64,000 nucleotides of DNA, taken from assembly GCF_026343125.1 (NCBI RefSeq), contig NZ_JAPEMB010000001.1:1550001-1614000 (forward strand), read 5' to 3'. Below are positions 25,377 to 35,410 of the stretch, piece after piece. The translations under genes and the position numbers were made by a program. Every line of letters begins with the position of its first letter. The first letter of the stretch is position 1. Origin of the DNA: Streptomyces sp. NBC_00094. Lineage in GTDB: Bacteria; Actinomycetota; Actinomycetes; Streptomycetales; Streptomycetaceae. The notes under the pieces were generated by a model. The model was not told the DNA's origin. It was given only the letters and a program-made list of their open reading frames with translations, and ran no database searches.

Positions 25377-26461
25377 CACAGCACCACCACCGAGCGGAGG
25401 ACGTCGCCCTCGTGCATGCGGGCGAAGGCCTTCTCGACCTCGCCGAGGCCGATGGTCTCGGTGACGAAGGCGGCGAGGTCGATGCGGCCCTGCTGGTGGA
25501 GGTCGATCAGCATCGGGAAGTCGCGGGAGGGCAGGCAGTCCCCGTACCAGGAGGACTTGAGGGCGCCGCCGCGGCCGAAGACGTCGAGGAGCGGGAGTTC
25601 GAGCTTCATCTCGGGCGTGGGGACGCCGACGAGGACGACGGTGCCGGCGAGGTCGCGGGCGTAGAAGGCCTGCTCGTACGTCTCGGGGCGGCCGACGGCC
25701 TCGATGACGACGTCGGCTCCGAAGCCGCCGGTGAGCTCGCGGACGGCCTCGACGGCGTCGGTGGAGCGGGAGTTGACGGTGTGGGTGGCGCCCATCCCCT
25801 TGGCCGTCTCCAGCTTCCGGTCGTCGATGTCGACGGCGATGATCTTCGCGGCTCCGGCGAGGCGGGAGCCGACGATCGCCGCGTCGCCGACGCCGCCGCA
25901 GCCGATGACGGCGACGGTGTCGCCGCGGCCGACGTTCCCGGTGTTGATGGCGGCGCCGATGCCGGCCATGACACCGCAGCCGAGGAGGCCCGCGACCTCG
26001 GGGGCGACGGTGGGGTCGACCTTGGTGCACTGTCCCGCGGCGACCAGGGTCTTCTCGGCGAACGCGCCGATGCCGAGCGCCGGGGAGAGCTCCGTACCGT
26101 CGAGGAGCGTCATCCTCTGCTTGGCGTTGTGGGTGGCGAAGCAGTACCAGGGGCGGCCGCGCTCGCAGGCACGGCAGGTGCCGCACACCGCACGCCAGTT
26201 GAGGATGACGAAGTCGCCGGGGGTCACCTCGGTGACTCCCTCGCCGACCGACTCGACGATTCCGGCGGCCTCGTGGCCGAGCAGGAAGGGGAACTCGTCG
26301 TTGATCGCGCCCTGCTTGTAGTGGAGATCGGTGTGGCAGACGCCGCACGCCTGGATCTTCACGACGGCCTCACCGGGGCCGGGATCGGGGATCACGATCG
26401 TCTCGACCCGTACCGGTTCGTTCCTGCCGGGGGCGATGACCCCCTGGACGTGCTGCGGCAT
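25376..26461 (-). CDS. mscR: S-(hydroxymethyl)mycothiol dehydrogenase
   Basis: A 361-residue zinc-dependent class III alcohol dehydrogenase-type enzyme that oxidises the formaldehyde-mycothiol adduct with NAD+ (and can reduce S-nitrosomycothiol). Catalytic zinc ligands Cys42 and His63-Glu64 are present, and the structural zinc set is complete (Cys93, Cys96, Cys99, Cys107). The NAD Rossmann motif GCGGVGDAA lies near residue 195. The N-terminus [17 protein letters not shown] is characteristic of the mycothiol-dependent family. It forms an operon with the MBL-fold gene. The start has GGAAGGGAAG upstream. Confidence 0.92.
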   Translation of the reverse strand: MPQHVQGVIAPGRNEPVRVETIVIPDPGPGEAVVKIQACGVCHTDLHYKQGAINDEFPFLLGHEAAGIVESVGEGVTEVTPGDFVILNWRAVCGTCRACERGRPWYCFATHNAKQRMTLLDGTELSPALGIGAFAEKTLVAAGQCTKVDPTVAPEVAGLLGCGVMAGIGAAINTGNVGRGDTVAVIGCGGVGDAAIVGSRLAGAAKIIAVDIDDRKLETAKGMGATHTVNSRSTDAVEAVRELTGGFGADVVIEAVGRPETYEQAFYARDLAGTVVLVGVPTPEMKLELPLLDVFGRGGALKSSWYGDCLPSRDFPMLIDLHQQGRIDLAAFVTETIGLGEVEKAFARMHEGDVLRSVVVL

Positions 26462-26522
26462 CGCGAACTTCCCTTCCTCCGACCGGATCTTGTAAGGCTC
26501 TTGCGTACCACTATCTCCTGAC

Positions 26523-26565
26523 AAAAGGCGAGTCCCCCGCAGGCCGTGCCTGCGGGGGACTCGCC
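26523..26565 (-). terminator. intrinsic terminator of the amino-acid permease gene
   Basis: A perfect 18-bp stem (26527-26544 with 26548-26565) and a 3-base loop, followed on the minus strand by UUUUGU (A-run at 26523-26526). It begins 18 bases after the permease stop. It also insulates mscR from read-through. Confidence 0.95.
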
Positions 26566-26583
26566 GTTCCCGTGGGGGGAGGC

Positions 26584-28044
26584 TCAGTGACGGTGTGTCG
26601 AGGCCGTCGTACGGACCCGGCGGCGGACCAGGAACCAGCCGCCGACGAGCGCCGCGGCGATGAGCGGCAGGCAGTTCACGGTGGTGCGGCTGATGCCCTC
26701 GTCCATCCACATGAGGACGAGGACGGAGGCGAGGAATACCAGGGTCACGATCTGGGTGTACGGGGCCCAGGGGAGGTTGTAGCCGGGGCGGGTCAGCTTG
26801 CCCTGCCGGGCGCTGCGCCAGAAGAGCAGCGAGCAGACCATGATCATGGCCCAGGTGCCGATGATGCCGATCGAGGCGAAGTTGAGGACGAGCTCGAAGG
26901 CCTCGCCGGGCATGACGTAGTTGAGCGCGACGCCGAGGACGCCGAAGCCCGCGGTGAGCAGGATGCCGCCGTAGGGGACACCGCCCTTGTTCATGACGCC
27001 GGTGAACCGGGGCGCGGAGCCGGAGAGCGACATGGAGCGCAGGATGCGGCCGGTGGAGTACAGGCCCGAGTTGAGGCTGGAGAGGGCGGCGGTGAGGACG
27101 ACGAGGTTCATCACGCCCGCGGCGCCGGGGATGCCCAGCTTGTCGAAGACGGTGACGAAGGGGCTCTGATCGCCGGAGTACGCGGTGTACGGGAGGATCA
27201 GCGCGAGCAGGATCACGGAGCCGACGTAGAAGAGGCCCACGCGCCACATGATCGAGTTGATCGCCTTCGGCATGATCTTCTCGGGGTTCTCGGTCTCGCC
27301 TGCGGCGACGCCGCAGAGCTCGACGGAGGCGTAGGCGAAGACGACGCCCTGGATGAGCAGCAGCATCGGCATCATGCCGTTGGGGAAGATGCCGCCGTTG
27401 TCGGTGATGTTGGCGAGGCCCGGGGTGTGGCCGCCGACGTCGTGCGAGGTGACGACGAGGAAGATGCCGATCAGCATGAAGGCGACGAGGGCGCCGACCT
27501 TGATGATCGCGAACCAGAACTCCATCTCGCCGAAGTACTTCACGGAGATGAGGTTGGCGGCGAGGACGACCGCGAGGGCGATCAGGGCGAGGACCCACTG
27601 CGGGACGTCGCTGAACATGGCCCAGAAGTGGGCGTAGGTCGCGGCCGCGGTGATGTCGGCGACGGCGGTGGTCGACCAGTTGAGGAAGTAGAGCCAGCCG
27701 GCCGTGTAGGCGCCCTTCTCGCCCATGAACTCACGGGCGTAGGAGACGAAGGCGCCGGACGAGGGGCGGTAGAGCACCAGCTCGCCCAAGGCCCGCACCA
27801 CGAGGAAGGCGAACACGCCGCAGACGGCGTAGGCGATGAAGAGGGAGGGGCCCGCCTGGGCCATCCGGCCTCCGGCGCCCAGGAAGAGGCCGGTGCCGAT
27901 GGCGCCGCCGATGGCGATCATGTTGATGTGCCGGGACTTGAGGTCCTTGCGGTATCCGGCGTCGCCTGCGTCGACGTGGGGGGTTGCGGCCGGGCTCGCC
28001 GGAACGGCGGACAGCGGCTCGGCCGCGGTGACGCGGTCACTCAT
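26584..28044 (-). CDS. APC-family amino acid permease
   Basis: A 486-residue membrane transporter with about 12 hydrophobic segments. The signature of the amino acid transporter family is clear: [27 protein letters not shown] in TM1, [23 protein letters not shown], and [14 protein letters not shown]. The sequence looks closest to the L-asparagine/GABA permease branch, but the substrate is not certain. The N-terminal ~40 residues are hydrophilic and cytoplasmic. The ATG at 28044 is preferred over upstream in-frame codons because it follows GAAGGCGAAC and matches the family start. It has its own intrinsic terminator. Confidence 0.9.
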   Translation of the reverse strand: MSDRVTAAEPLSAVPASPAATPHVDAGDAGYRKDLKSRHINMIAIGGAIGTGLFLGAGGRMAQAGPSLFIAYAVCGVFAFLVVRALGELVLYRPSSGAFVSYAREFMGEKGAYTAGWLYFLNWSTTAVADITAAATYAHFWAMFSDVPQWVLALIALAVVLAANLISVKYFGEMEFWFAIIKVGALVAFMLIGIFLVVTSHDVGGHTPGLANITDNGGIFPNGMMPMLLLIQGVVFAYASVELCGVAAGETENPEKIMPKAINSIMWRVGLFYVGSVILLALILPYTAYSGDQSPFVTVFDKLGIPGAAGVMNLVVLTAALSSLNSGLYSTGRILRSMSLSGSAPRFTGVMNKGGVPYGGILLTAGFGVLGVALNYVMPGEAFELVLNFASIGIIGTWAMIMVCSLLFWRSARQGKLTRPGYNLPWAPYTQIVTLVFLASVLVLMWMDEGISRTTVNCLPLIAAALVGGWFLVRRRVRTTASTHRH

Positions 28045-28207
28045 GGAGTTGTTCGCCTTCGTGAGGGGGCTGTGCTGTGCGGTACCCGACCGTGCCTGGC
28101 GGGGTCTCCCCGGCACGGTCAGCGCACATCCTCACGGCAGGAGGGACGGCTGGCAGTGGCGCATGTCACTGAACGCCCGTATTTGAGCTAGTTCAGAGCT
28201 TGGCGGG

Positions 28208-28275
28208 CCTAGGGGGTGTCTTGTCGATCAGGCCGGATCAGGGAGCAGGGCCTGATCGGCAAGACACCCCCTAGG
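28208..28275. repeat. dispersed palindromic repeat, copy 2 (full length)
   Basis: 27-bp arms at 28208-28234 and 28249-28275, each beginning or ending with CCTAGGGGGTGTCTTG or its complement. They differ at one position and flank a 14-base loop. The right arm is identical to copy 1 at 13133-13159. The CTAG at the right end overlaps the TAG stop of the GntR-type regulator, so the element forms the 3' boundary of that gene. Confidence 0.93.
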
Positions 28276-28972
28276 GCGCGAGGACGTCCAGTTCCCGGAG
28301 GGCGCCGACCGCGATCCGGCGGGTGAGCTCCTCCGCGCGGGACGCGTCCCGTTCGCGTACCGCCTCGGCGACCTGGACGTGGAGGGTGACGGCGGCCGGG
28401 TCCGGGTCCTCGAACATCACCTGGTGGTGGGTGCGGCCGGTGAGCACCTCGGCGACGACGTCGCCGAGGCGGGCGAACATCTCGTTCCCCGAGGCGTTGA
28501 GGACGACCCGGTGGAAGGCGATGTCGTGGACCAGGTACTCCTCCAGGCGCCGGCCGCGCGAGGTGGCGACCATGCCGAGGGCCTGCTCGGTGAGCTCGCG
28601 GCACTGTTCGGGGGTGGCGTGCAGCGCGGCGAGGCCGGCGGCGACGGGTTCGACGGCCGAGCGCAGCACGGTGAGGGAGCGGAGCTGGCGGGGACGGTCG
28701 GCGCCGGCGAGCCGCCAGCGGATGACCTGGGGGTCGTACACGTTCCAGCTCGCGGTGGGGAGCACGGTCACGCCGACGCGGCGGCGGGACTCGACGAGGT
28801 GCATGGACTCCAGGACGCGTACGACCTCGCGGACCACGGTCCTGGAGACGTCGAAGCGCTGGGCGAGCTCGTCGGTGCGCAGCACGGTGCCCGGCGGGTA
28901 CTCCCCCGCGGTGATCGCGAGACCCAGGGTGGCGAGGACGTGCGAATGAAGCCCCTGGGCCGGTGTCGTCAT
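28271..28972 (-). CDS. FadR/GntR-family regulator, probable gluconate repressor
   Basis: A 233-residue transcription factor. The N-terminal winged helix (about 5-75, LGLAITAGEYPPGTVLRTDELAQRFDVSRTVVREVVRVLESM) is followed by an FCD effector domain (about 95-220). Metal-binding residues typical of FCD proteins are visible (HDIAFHRVV and, near the end, HVQVAEAV). It is transcribed away from gntK-gntP. The 147-base gap contains GTACGAC and its inverse GTCGTAC, both fitting the GT-N3-AC core of FadR-type operators. Gluconate or 6-phosphogluconate as effector is inferred from the neighbours. A palindromic repeat covers its stop codon. Confidence 0.87.
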   Translation of the reverse strand: MTTPAQGLHSHVLATLGLAITAGEYPPGTVLRTDELAQRFDVSRTVVREVVRVLESMHLVESRRRVGVTVLPTASWNVYDPQVIRWRLAGADRPRQLRSLTVLRSAVEPVAAGLAALHATPEQCRELTEQALGMVATSRGRRLEEYLVHDIAFHRVVLNASGNEMFARLGDVVAEVLTGRTHHQVMFEDPDPAAVTLHVQVAEAVRERDASRAEELTRRIAVGALRELDVLAP

Positions 28973-29018
28973 GGTGGCAAGCCTATGCGCGCCCGCGGGG
29001 ATGATCACCTCGGGAATT

Positions 29019-29061
29019 AAAAGTACGACTTTTTCGTCACAGCCTCTTGAATACGTCGTAC
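29019..29061. promoter_or_regulatory. candidate operator pair for the gluconate regulator
   Basis: A perfect palindrome AAAAGT-acg-ACTTTT (29019-29033) contains GTACGAC. 32 bases further on, GTCGTAC (29055-29061) is the same core in inverse orientation. The spacing is close to three helical turns. Both lie between the divergent regulator and gntK. Confidence 0.6.
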
Positions 29062-29119
29062 CCAATGGGTTTCATGGGCGCGACGGATCGATGTCGAAGA
29101 AGACAGCGAGGCACCACCC

Positions 29120-29647
29120 ATGAGCACCACCCCCCAGCCCAGGACGAGGACAGTCGTCGTCGTGATGGGCGTCGCCGGGACCGGCAAGACCACCATCGGT
29201 CCGCTGGTCGCCGAGGCGCTGGACCTCCCCTACGCGGAGGGCGACGACTTCCACCCGGCGGCGAACGTGGCCAAGATGTCGGCCGGCGTCCCCCTGGACG
29301 ACACCGACCGGGAGCCGTGGCTCGACGCCATCGGGGCGTGGGCGCACGACCGGGCCGGGCGCGGCGGGGTGGTCAGCAGCTCCGCGCTGAAGCGGGCGTA
29401 CCGGGACCGGCTGCGCGCCGCGGCCCCGGGTGTGGTCTTCCTCCATCTGACCGGCGACCGGGAGCTGATCGAGCGGCGGATGGGGGCCCGCGAGGGCCAC
29501 TTCATGCCGACGGCGCTCCTGGACTCCCAGTTCGCCACCCTGCAGCCGCTGCGGGAGGACGAGGCCGGCGTCGCCGTCGACGTCTCCGGCACCCCCGAAG
29601 AAATCGCCGCCCGGGCCGTCGCCGCGCTCCGCCGGCTCACCCACTGA
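29120..29647 (+). CDS. gntK: gluconokinase
   Basis: A 175-residue cytoplasmic kinase that converts gluconate to 6-phosphogluconate using ATP. The P-loop GVAGTGKT is at residues 17-24, and the family signatures EGDDFHPAANVAKMSAGVPLDDTDREPWL and REGHFMPTALLDSQFATLQ are intact. The length is standard for the thermoresistant GntK family. The transporter gene follows after 19 bases. It is divergent from the FadR-type regulator, so operon control by that protein is likely. Confidence 0.95.
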   Translation: MSTTPQPRTRTVVVVMGVAGTGKTTIGPLVAEALDLPYAEGDDFHPAANVAKMSAGVPLDDTDREPWLDAIGAWAHDRAGRGGVVSSSALKRAYRDRLRAAAPGVVFLHLTGDRELIERRMGAREGHFMPTALLDSQFATLQPLREDEAGVAVDVSGTPEEIAARAVAALRRLTH

Positions 29648-29666
29648 CCCCCGAGGACCCCACACC

Positions 29667-31064
29667 GTGACCAGTCTCAGCGTCGAGATCCTGGCAGCGG
29701 ACGCCGCCGAACCCATCACCTCGGCAGGCAACGCCCAGCTCGGCATCGCCGTACTCGCCGGCATCGCCCTCATCGTCGTGCTCATCACCAGGTACAAGCT
29801 CCACGCGTTCCTGGCGCTGACCATCGGCTCGCTCGCGCTCGGCGCGTTCGCCGGAGCGCCGCTCGCGGACACCATCAAGTCCTTCACCACCGGTCTCGGC
29901 AACACCGTCGCCGGTGTGGGCGTGCTGATCGCCCTCGGCGCGATCCTCGGCAAGCTCCTCGCCGACTCGGGCGGCGCCGACCAGATCGTCGACACGATCC
30001 TGGCGCGGGCGAGCGGCCGGGCCATGCCCTGGGCGATGGTCCTCATCGCCTCCGTGATCGGCCTGCCGCTCTTCTTCGAGGTCGGCATCGTGCTGCTGAT
30101 CCCGGTCGTCCTGCTCGTCGCCAAGCGCGGCAACTACTCCCTGATGCGGATCGGCATCCCGGCCCTGGCCGGTCTCTCCGTGATGCACGGGCTCATCCCG
30201 CCGCACCCCGGTCCGCTCGTCGCGATCGACGCGCTCGGCGCGAACCTGGGCGTCACCCTCGCGCTCGGTCTCGTCGTCGCCATTCCGACCGTGATCATCG
30301 CCGGTCCGCTGTTCTCCCGGTACGCCGCCCGCTGGGTGGACATCCCGGTCCCCGAGAACATGGTCCCGGTCCGACCCTCCGAGGACCTGGAGAAGCGTCC
30401 CGGCTTCGGCGCCACCGTGGCGACCGTCCTGCTGCCGGTCGTCCTGATGCTGGTCAAGGCGCTCGTCGACATCGTCGTCGACGACCCGGAGAACGGTGTC
30501 CAGAAGGTCACCGACGTCATCGGCTCGCCGCTGATCGCGCTCCTCGCCGCCGTCATAGTCGGCATGTTCACGCTGGGCCGGGCGGCCGGCTTCACCAAGG
30601 AGCGACTGTCCTCGACCGTCGAGAAGTCGCTCGCCCCGATCGCGGGTGTGCTGCTGATCGTCGGCGCGGGTGGCGGCTTCAAGCAGACCCTGATCGACAT
30701 CGGCGTCGGCCAGATGATCCTCGAATTCTCCGAGAGCTGGTCCATCCCGGCGCTGCTGCTCGCCTGGCTGATCGCGGTGGCGATCCGGCTCGCGACCGGA
30801 TCCGCGACGGTGGCGACGATCTCGGCGGCGGGGCTCGTGGCTCCGCTGGCGGAGGGCATGTCGACGAGCGAGACGGCGCTGCTGGTGCTCGCGATCGGTG
30901 CGGGGTCGCTCTTCTTCAGCCATGTCAACGACGCCGGGTTCTGGCTGGTGAAGGAGTACTTCGGGATGAACGTCGGCCAGACGATCAAGACCTGGTCGGT
31001 GATGGAGACGATCATCTCGGTCGTGGGCATCGTGTTCGTGCTGCTGCTGTCACTGGTGTTGTGA
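29667..31064 (+). CDS. gluconate:H+ symporter, GntP family
   Basis: A 465-residue membrane protein with 12 or more hydrophobic segments, of the GntP/GntT family. Recognisable features are ALGAILGKLLADSGGADQIVDTIL, the PHPGPL motif in HGLIPPHPGPLVA, RLATGSATVATISAAGLVAP, and the final segment with FFSHVNDAGFWLVKEYFGMNVGQTIKTW. It imports gluconate for GntK. The start is a GTG 19 bases after gntK, and a GGAGGA-like purine stretch is weak but present. A long hairpin follows the stop. Confidence 0.93.
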   Translation: MTSLSVEILAADAAEPITSAGNAQLGIAVLAGIALIVVLITRYKLHAFLALTIGSLALGAFAGAPLADTIKSFTTGLGNTVAGVGVLIALGAILGKLLADSGGADQIVDTILARASGRAMPWAMVLIASVIGLPLFFEVGIVLLIPVVLLVAKRGNYSLMRIGIPALAGLSVMHGLIPPHPGPLVAIDALGANLGVTLALGLVVAIPTVIIAGPLFSRYAARWVDIPVPENMVPVRPSEDLEKRPGFGATVATVLLPVVLMLVKALVDIVVDDPENGVQKVTDVIGSPLIALLAAVIVGMFTLGRAAGFTKERLSSTVEKSLAPIAGVLLIVGAGGGFKQTLIDIGVGQMILEFSESWSIPALLLAWLIAVAIRLATGSATVATISAAGLVAPLAEGMSTSETALLVLAIGAGSLFFSHVNDAGFWLVKEYFGMNVGQTIKTWSVMETIISVVGIVFVLLLSLVL

Positions 31065-31082
31065 CCCGAGCGTGTGTACGGC

Positions 31083-31133
31083 CGTGAGGGCCGGTCATGG
31101 CTGACAGACTGTCGGCCATGACCGGCCCTCACG
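31083..31133. terminator. 51-base hairpin after the gluconate transporter, spanning the ASCH gene start
   Basis: CGTGAGGGCCGGTCATGGC (31083-31101) and its exact complement (31115-31133) form a 19-bp stem. An inner GACAG/CTGTC stem lies between them with a single-base loop and one mismatched pair. It starts 19 bases after the transporter stop. Both candidate ATG codons of the next gene lie inside the arms. Confidence 0.85.
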
Positions 31134-31540
31134 CACTCAAGCCCTTCCTGCTCGCCTACCCCGGCCCCCTGCGGGACCTTCTCGTCGCCGCAGTGCTCGC
31201 CGGCGAGAAGGTCTCCACGACCGGCCTCCTGGTGGAGTGGCAGGTCGAGAACGAGGACCTGCCGGAGGTCGGCGAGCGCTCGGCCCTCATCGACTCGGAC
31301 GGGCGCGAGGTCGCGGTCGTGGAGGTGACGGAGGTCCGGGTCCTGCCCCTCGGCGAGGTCGGCCTCCGGCACGCGCTCGACGAGGGCGAGGGGCACACGA
31401 CGGTCGCGGAGTGGCGGTCGGCCCATGAGCGCTTCTGGCACAGCGAGGAGATGCGCGAGGGGCTCGGCGACCCGGAGTTCGTGGTGGACGACGGGACGAT
31501 GGTGGTCGCGGAGCGGTTCCGGGTGGTGGAGACGCTGTAG
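31097..31540 (+). CDS. ASCH domain protein
   Basis: A 147-residue ASCH protein (PUA-like RNA-binding beta-barrel fold). Visible features are the GEKVSTTGLL loop near residue 37, VGERSALIDSDGREVAVVEVTEVRVLPLGEV, and EWRSAHERFWHSE. ASCH proteins bind RNA or modified nucleosides, and some hydrolyse N4-acetylcytidine; no specific role can be assigned. The start is uncertain, either 31097 or 31118 (MTGPHALKPF). Both are inside a long inverted repeat, and neither has a strong ribosome site. If the hairpin is purely a terminator, this gene would need its own promoter. Confidence 0.78.
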   Translation: MADRLSAMTGPHALKPFLLAYPGPLRDLLVAAVLAGEKVSTTGLLVEWQVENEDLPEVGERSALIDSDGREVAVVEVTEVRVLPLGEVGLRHALDEGEGHTTVAEWRSAHERFWHSEEMREGLGDPEFVVDDGTMVVAERFRVVETL

Positions 31541-31584
31541 CTGCAGAGGGGCTGCGCGGGTCGGTTCGAGTGGTGGAGACGCTG
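31523..31584 (+). repeat. tandem duplication of the ASCH gene 3' end
   Basis: GTGGTGGAGACGCTG at 31523-31537 (last coding bases) recurs at 31570-31584, 47 bases later. It is followed in both cases by GCAGAGGGGC and a GGCGCGGG/TGCGCGGG stretch. The second copy is outside the gene. Confidence 0.8.
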
Positions 31585-31588
31585 CAGA

Positions 31589-31628
31589 GGGGCGGCGCGG
31601 GCCGGGGTTCGGGTGGGCGCGCCGCCCC
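31589..31628. terminator. hairpin between convergent ASCH and FAD-dehydrogenase genes
   Basis: GGGGCGGCGCG at 31589-31599 pairs perfectly with CGCGCCGCCCC at 31618-31628. The loop is 18 bases. Confidence 0.65.
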
Positions 31629-31634
31629 GGGGTG

Positions 31635-33290
31635 TCAGCCGGTCGCCTGCGCCGCTGCCCGGCCCGCCGCCCGGCCCGAGAAGATGCAGCCGCCGAGGAA
31701 GGTGCCTTCGAGGGAGCGGTAGCCGTGGACTCCGCCACCGCCGAAGCCGGCCGCCTCGCCCGCCGCGTACACGCCCTCCAGCGGTTCCCCGCTCTCCGTC
31801 AGAACCCGGGAGGAGAGGTCCGTCTCCAGCCCGCCGAGTGACTTGCGGGTGAGGATGTTGAGGCGGACGGCGATCAGCGGGCCCGCCTTGGGGTCGAGGA
31901 TGCGGTGCGGGGCCGCCGTACGGATGAGCTTGTCGCCCAGGTACTTGCGGGCGCCCCGGATCGCCGTGACCTGGAGGTCCTTCGTGAAGGGGTTGGCGAT
32001 CTCGCGGTCGCGGGCGGTGATCTCCCGGCGGAGGGCCTCCTCGTCGATGAGCGGCTCCTCGGTGAGCGCGTTCATGCCGCGGACGAGCGCGGAGAGGTCG
32101 TTCTCGACGACGAAGTCGACGCCCCGGTCCATGAAGGCCTGGACCGGTGCGGGGACGTCGGCGCGGGCGCGGCCGATCACGTCGCGGACGGACTTGCCGG
32201 TGAGGTCGGGGTTCTGTTCGGAGCCGGAGAGGGCGAACTCCTTGCCGATGATCCGCTTGTCGAGGACGAACCAGGTGTGGTCGTGGCCGGTCCGCATGAT
32301 GTGTTCGAGCGTGCCGAGGGTGTCGAAGCCGGGGAAGAGCGGGACGGGCAGGCGCTTGCCGGTCGCGTCGAGCCAGAGCGAGGACGGGCCGGGCAGGATG
32401 CGGATGCCGTGCCGGGCCCAGATCGGGTTCCAGTTCTCGATGCCCTCGGTGTAGTGCCACATCCGGTCCCGGTTGATGTGGTGAGCGCCGGCCTTCTCCG
32501 CGACGCCGAGCATCAGGCCGTCGACGTGGGCGGGGACGCCGGAGAGCATCCTGGCGGGCGGGGTGCCGAGGCGGGCGGGCCACTGCTCGCGTACGAGGTC
32601 GTGGTTGCCGCCGATGCCGCCGGAGGTGACGATCACGGCCTGGGCCCGCAGTTCGAAGGTGCCGGTGGGCGTGCGGGTGCTGGCCGTCCCCCGCTCGGCG
32701 GTGGAGGGTTCCAGGATCTCGCCCGTGACGGTGTCGACGGCTCCGGCGGTGCGGCCGAGGGCGGTGACGCGGTGACGGAAGCGGAGCTGGACGAGGCCGC
32801 GGGCGACGCCCTCGCGCACACGCTGCTCGAAGGGGGCGACGAGGCCCGGGCCCGTACCCCAGGTGATGTGGAAACGGGGTACGGAGTTGCCGTGGCCGTT
32901 GGCGTCGTATCCGCCGCGCTCGGCCCAGCCGACGACCGGGAAGAACCGGACCCCGCGCGCGTGGAGCCAGGAGCGCTTCTCGCCGGCGGCGAAGTCGACG
33001 TACGCCTCGGCCCACTTCCTCGGCCAGTGGTCCTCGGTCCGGTCGAAGCCGGCGGTGCCGTACCAGTCCTGGAGGGCGAGGGCGTGGCTGTCCTTGACGC
33101 GCATCCGGCGCTGCTCGGGCGAGTCGACGAGGAAGAGGCCGCCGAAGGACCAGTGGGCCTGGCCGCCGAGCGACTGCTCGGGCTCCTGGTCGAGGAGGAT
33201 CACGGTACGGCCGGCTTCGACCAGCTCGGCGGTGGCGACGAGCCCGGCGAGGCCGGCCCCGATCACGATCACATCAGCGTCGTAGGACAT
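31635..33290 (-). CDS. FAD-binding dehydrogenase (3-ketosteroid dehydrogenase-like)
   Basis: A 551-residue flavoprotein of the FAD_binding_2 family (fumarate reductase/3-ketosteroid-delta-1-dehydrogenase relatives). The N-terminal FAD motif is VIGAGLAGLVATAELVEAG (residues 9-27), and the C-terminus has the second FAD segment GVYAAGEAAGFGGGGVHGYRSLEGTFLGG. The substrate is uncertain. The neighbouring hydroxysteroid dehydrogenase-like SDR suggests a steroid or related polycyclic compound. The ATG at 33290 has no ribosome site, but a promoter 8 bases upstream would make the transcript leaderless. It is divergent from a TetR gene. Confidence 0.86.
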   Translation of the reverse strand: MSYDADVIVIGAGLAGLVATAELVEAGRTVILLDQEPEQSLGGQAHWSFGGLFLVDSPEQRRMRVKDSHALALQDWYGTAGFDRTEDHWPRKWAEAYVDFAAGEKRSWLHARGVRFFPVVGWAERGGYDANGHGNSVPRFHITWGTGPGLVAPFEQRVREGVARGLVQLRFRHRVTALGRTAGAVDTVTGEILEPSTAERGTASTRTPTGTFELRAQAVIVTSGGIGGNHDLVREQWPARLGTPPARMLSGVPAHVDGLMLGVAEKAGAHHINRDRMWHYTEGIENWNPIWARHGIRILPGPSSLWLDATGKRLPVPLFPGFDTLGTLEHIMRTGHDHTWFVLDKRIIGKEFALSGSEQNPDLTGKSVRDVIGRARADVPAPVQAFMDRGVDFVVENDLSALVRGMNALTEEPLIDEEALRREITARDREIANPFTKDLQVTAIRGARKYLGDKLIRTAAPHRILDPKAGPLIAVRLNILTRKSLGGLETDLSSRVLTESGEPLEGVYAAGEAAGFGGGGVHGYRSLEGTFLGGCIFSGRAAGRAAAQATG

Positions 33291-33297
33291 GGGTCGC

Positions 33298-33326
33298 ATC
33301 TTGGATACACGGATGTATCGAGTCAA
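33298..33326 (-). promoter_or_regulatory. promoter with embedded palindromic operator for the FAD dehydrogenase gene
   Basis: Minus-strand -35 TTGACT (33326-33321) and -10 CAAGAT (33303-33298) are separated by 17 bases. The spacer contains the palindrome GATACA-n4-TGTATC (33304-33319). Initiation about seven bases after the -10 falls at the ATG, which lacks a ribosome site. Confidence 0.6.
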
Positions 33327-33371
33327 CTGTTTCGCCACTCCCCTCTTGTCTCCCCCGCCCCTCCCGCTTTC

Positions 33372-33386
33372 TAATGTCGGGCATTA
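33372..33386. promoter_or_regulatory. palindrome just upstream of the TetR gene
   Basis: TAATG-TCGGG-CATTA, a perfect 5-bp-arm palindrome ending 10 bases before the TetR start codon. The position suits autorepression. Its sequence differs from the GATACA palindrome on the other side of the divergent region. Confidence 0.5.
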
Positions 33387-33396
33387 ATATGTTCGT

Positions 33397-34855
<1,459 letters not shown>

Positions 34856-34882
34856 CCGCGGCGGACTGCTTGGATGGCGGTC

Positions 34883-35410
34883 ATGAGTGCCGCTGAAGAG
34901 ATCCACGACGTCGTCGACGAGCACGACCGGGTGATCGGCCAGGCCCCACGCGGTGAGGTGTACGCGCGGGGCCTGATCCATCGCTGCGTCTTCGTCCGGG
35001 TCCGGGACGCCGAGGGCCGGACCTTCGTCCATCGCAGGACCGCGGACAAGCTGCTCTTCCCCTCCCTGTACGACCTGTTCGTCGGCGGGGTCCTCGGCGC
35101 GGGCGAGTCCTACGACGAGGCCGCCCTCCGCGAGGCCGAGGAGGAGCTGGGGGTCTCCGGACTGCCCCGGCCCGAGCCGGTGCTGAAGTTCCTGTACGAC
35201 TCCGGGGGCGTGGCCGGGAAGTGGTGGTCGGCGGTGTACGAGGTCCGCTGCGACCTGCCGGTGAACCCGCAGGCGGAGGAGGTCGCCTGGCACGACTTCC
35301 TGACGGAGGAGGAGCTGGCCGCCCGGCTCGGCGAGTGGGAGTGGGTGCCTGACGGCTTGGCCGCGTACGAGCTGCTGCGGGCGCACGGGACGGATGGCGC
35401 GAGCGGGTGA
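34883..35410 (+). CDS. Nudix hydrolase
   Basis: A 175-residue Nudix protein with an intact Nudix box: GVLGAGESYDEAALREAEEELGV fits G-x5-E-x7-REUXEEXGU. The leading DVVDEHDRVIGQAPRGEVYARGLIHRCVFV segment is typical of the YfcD/IDI-like branch, whose members hydrolyse nucleoside diphosphate derivatives. The substrate is unknown. An alternative ATG lies nine bases upstream at 34874; neither has a strong ribosome site. It starts 27 bases after the SDR gene and could be cotranscribed. Confidence 0.88.
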   Translation: MSAAEEIHDVVDEHDRVIGQAPRGEVYARGLIHRCVFVRVRDAEGRTFVHRRTADKLLFPSLYDLFVGGVLGAGESYDEAALREAEEELGVSGLPRPEPVLKFLYDSGGVAGKWWSAVYEVRCDLPVNPQAEEVAWHDFLTEEELAARLGEWEWVPDGLAAYELLRAHGTDGASG

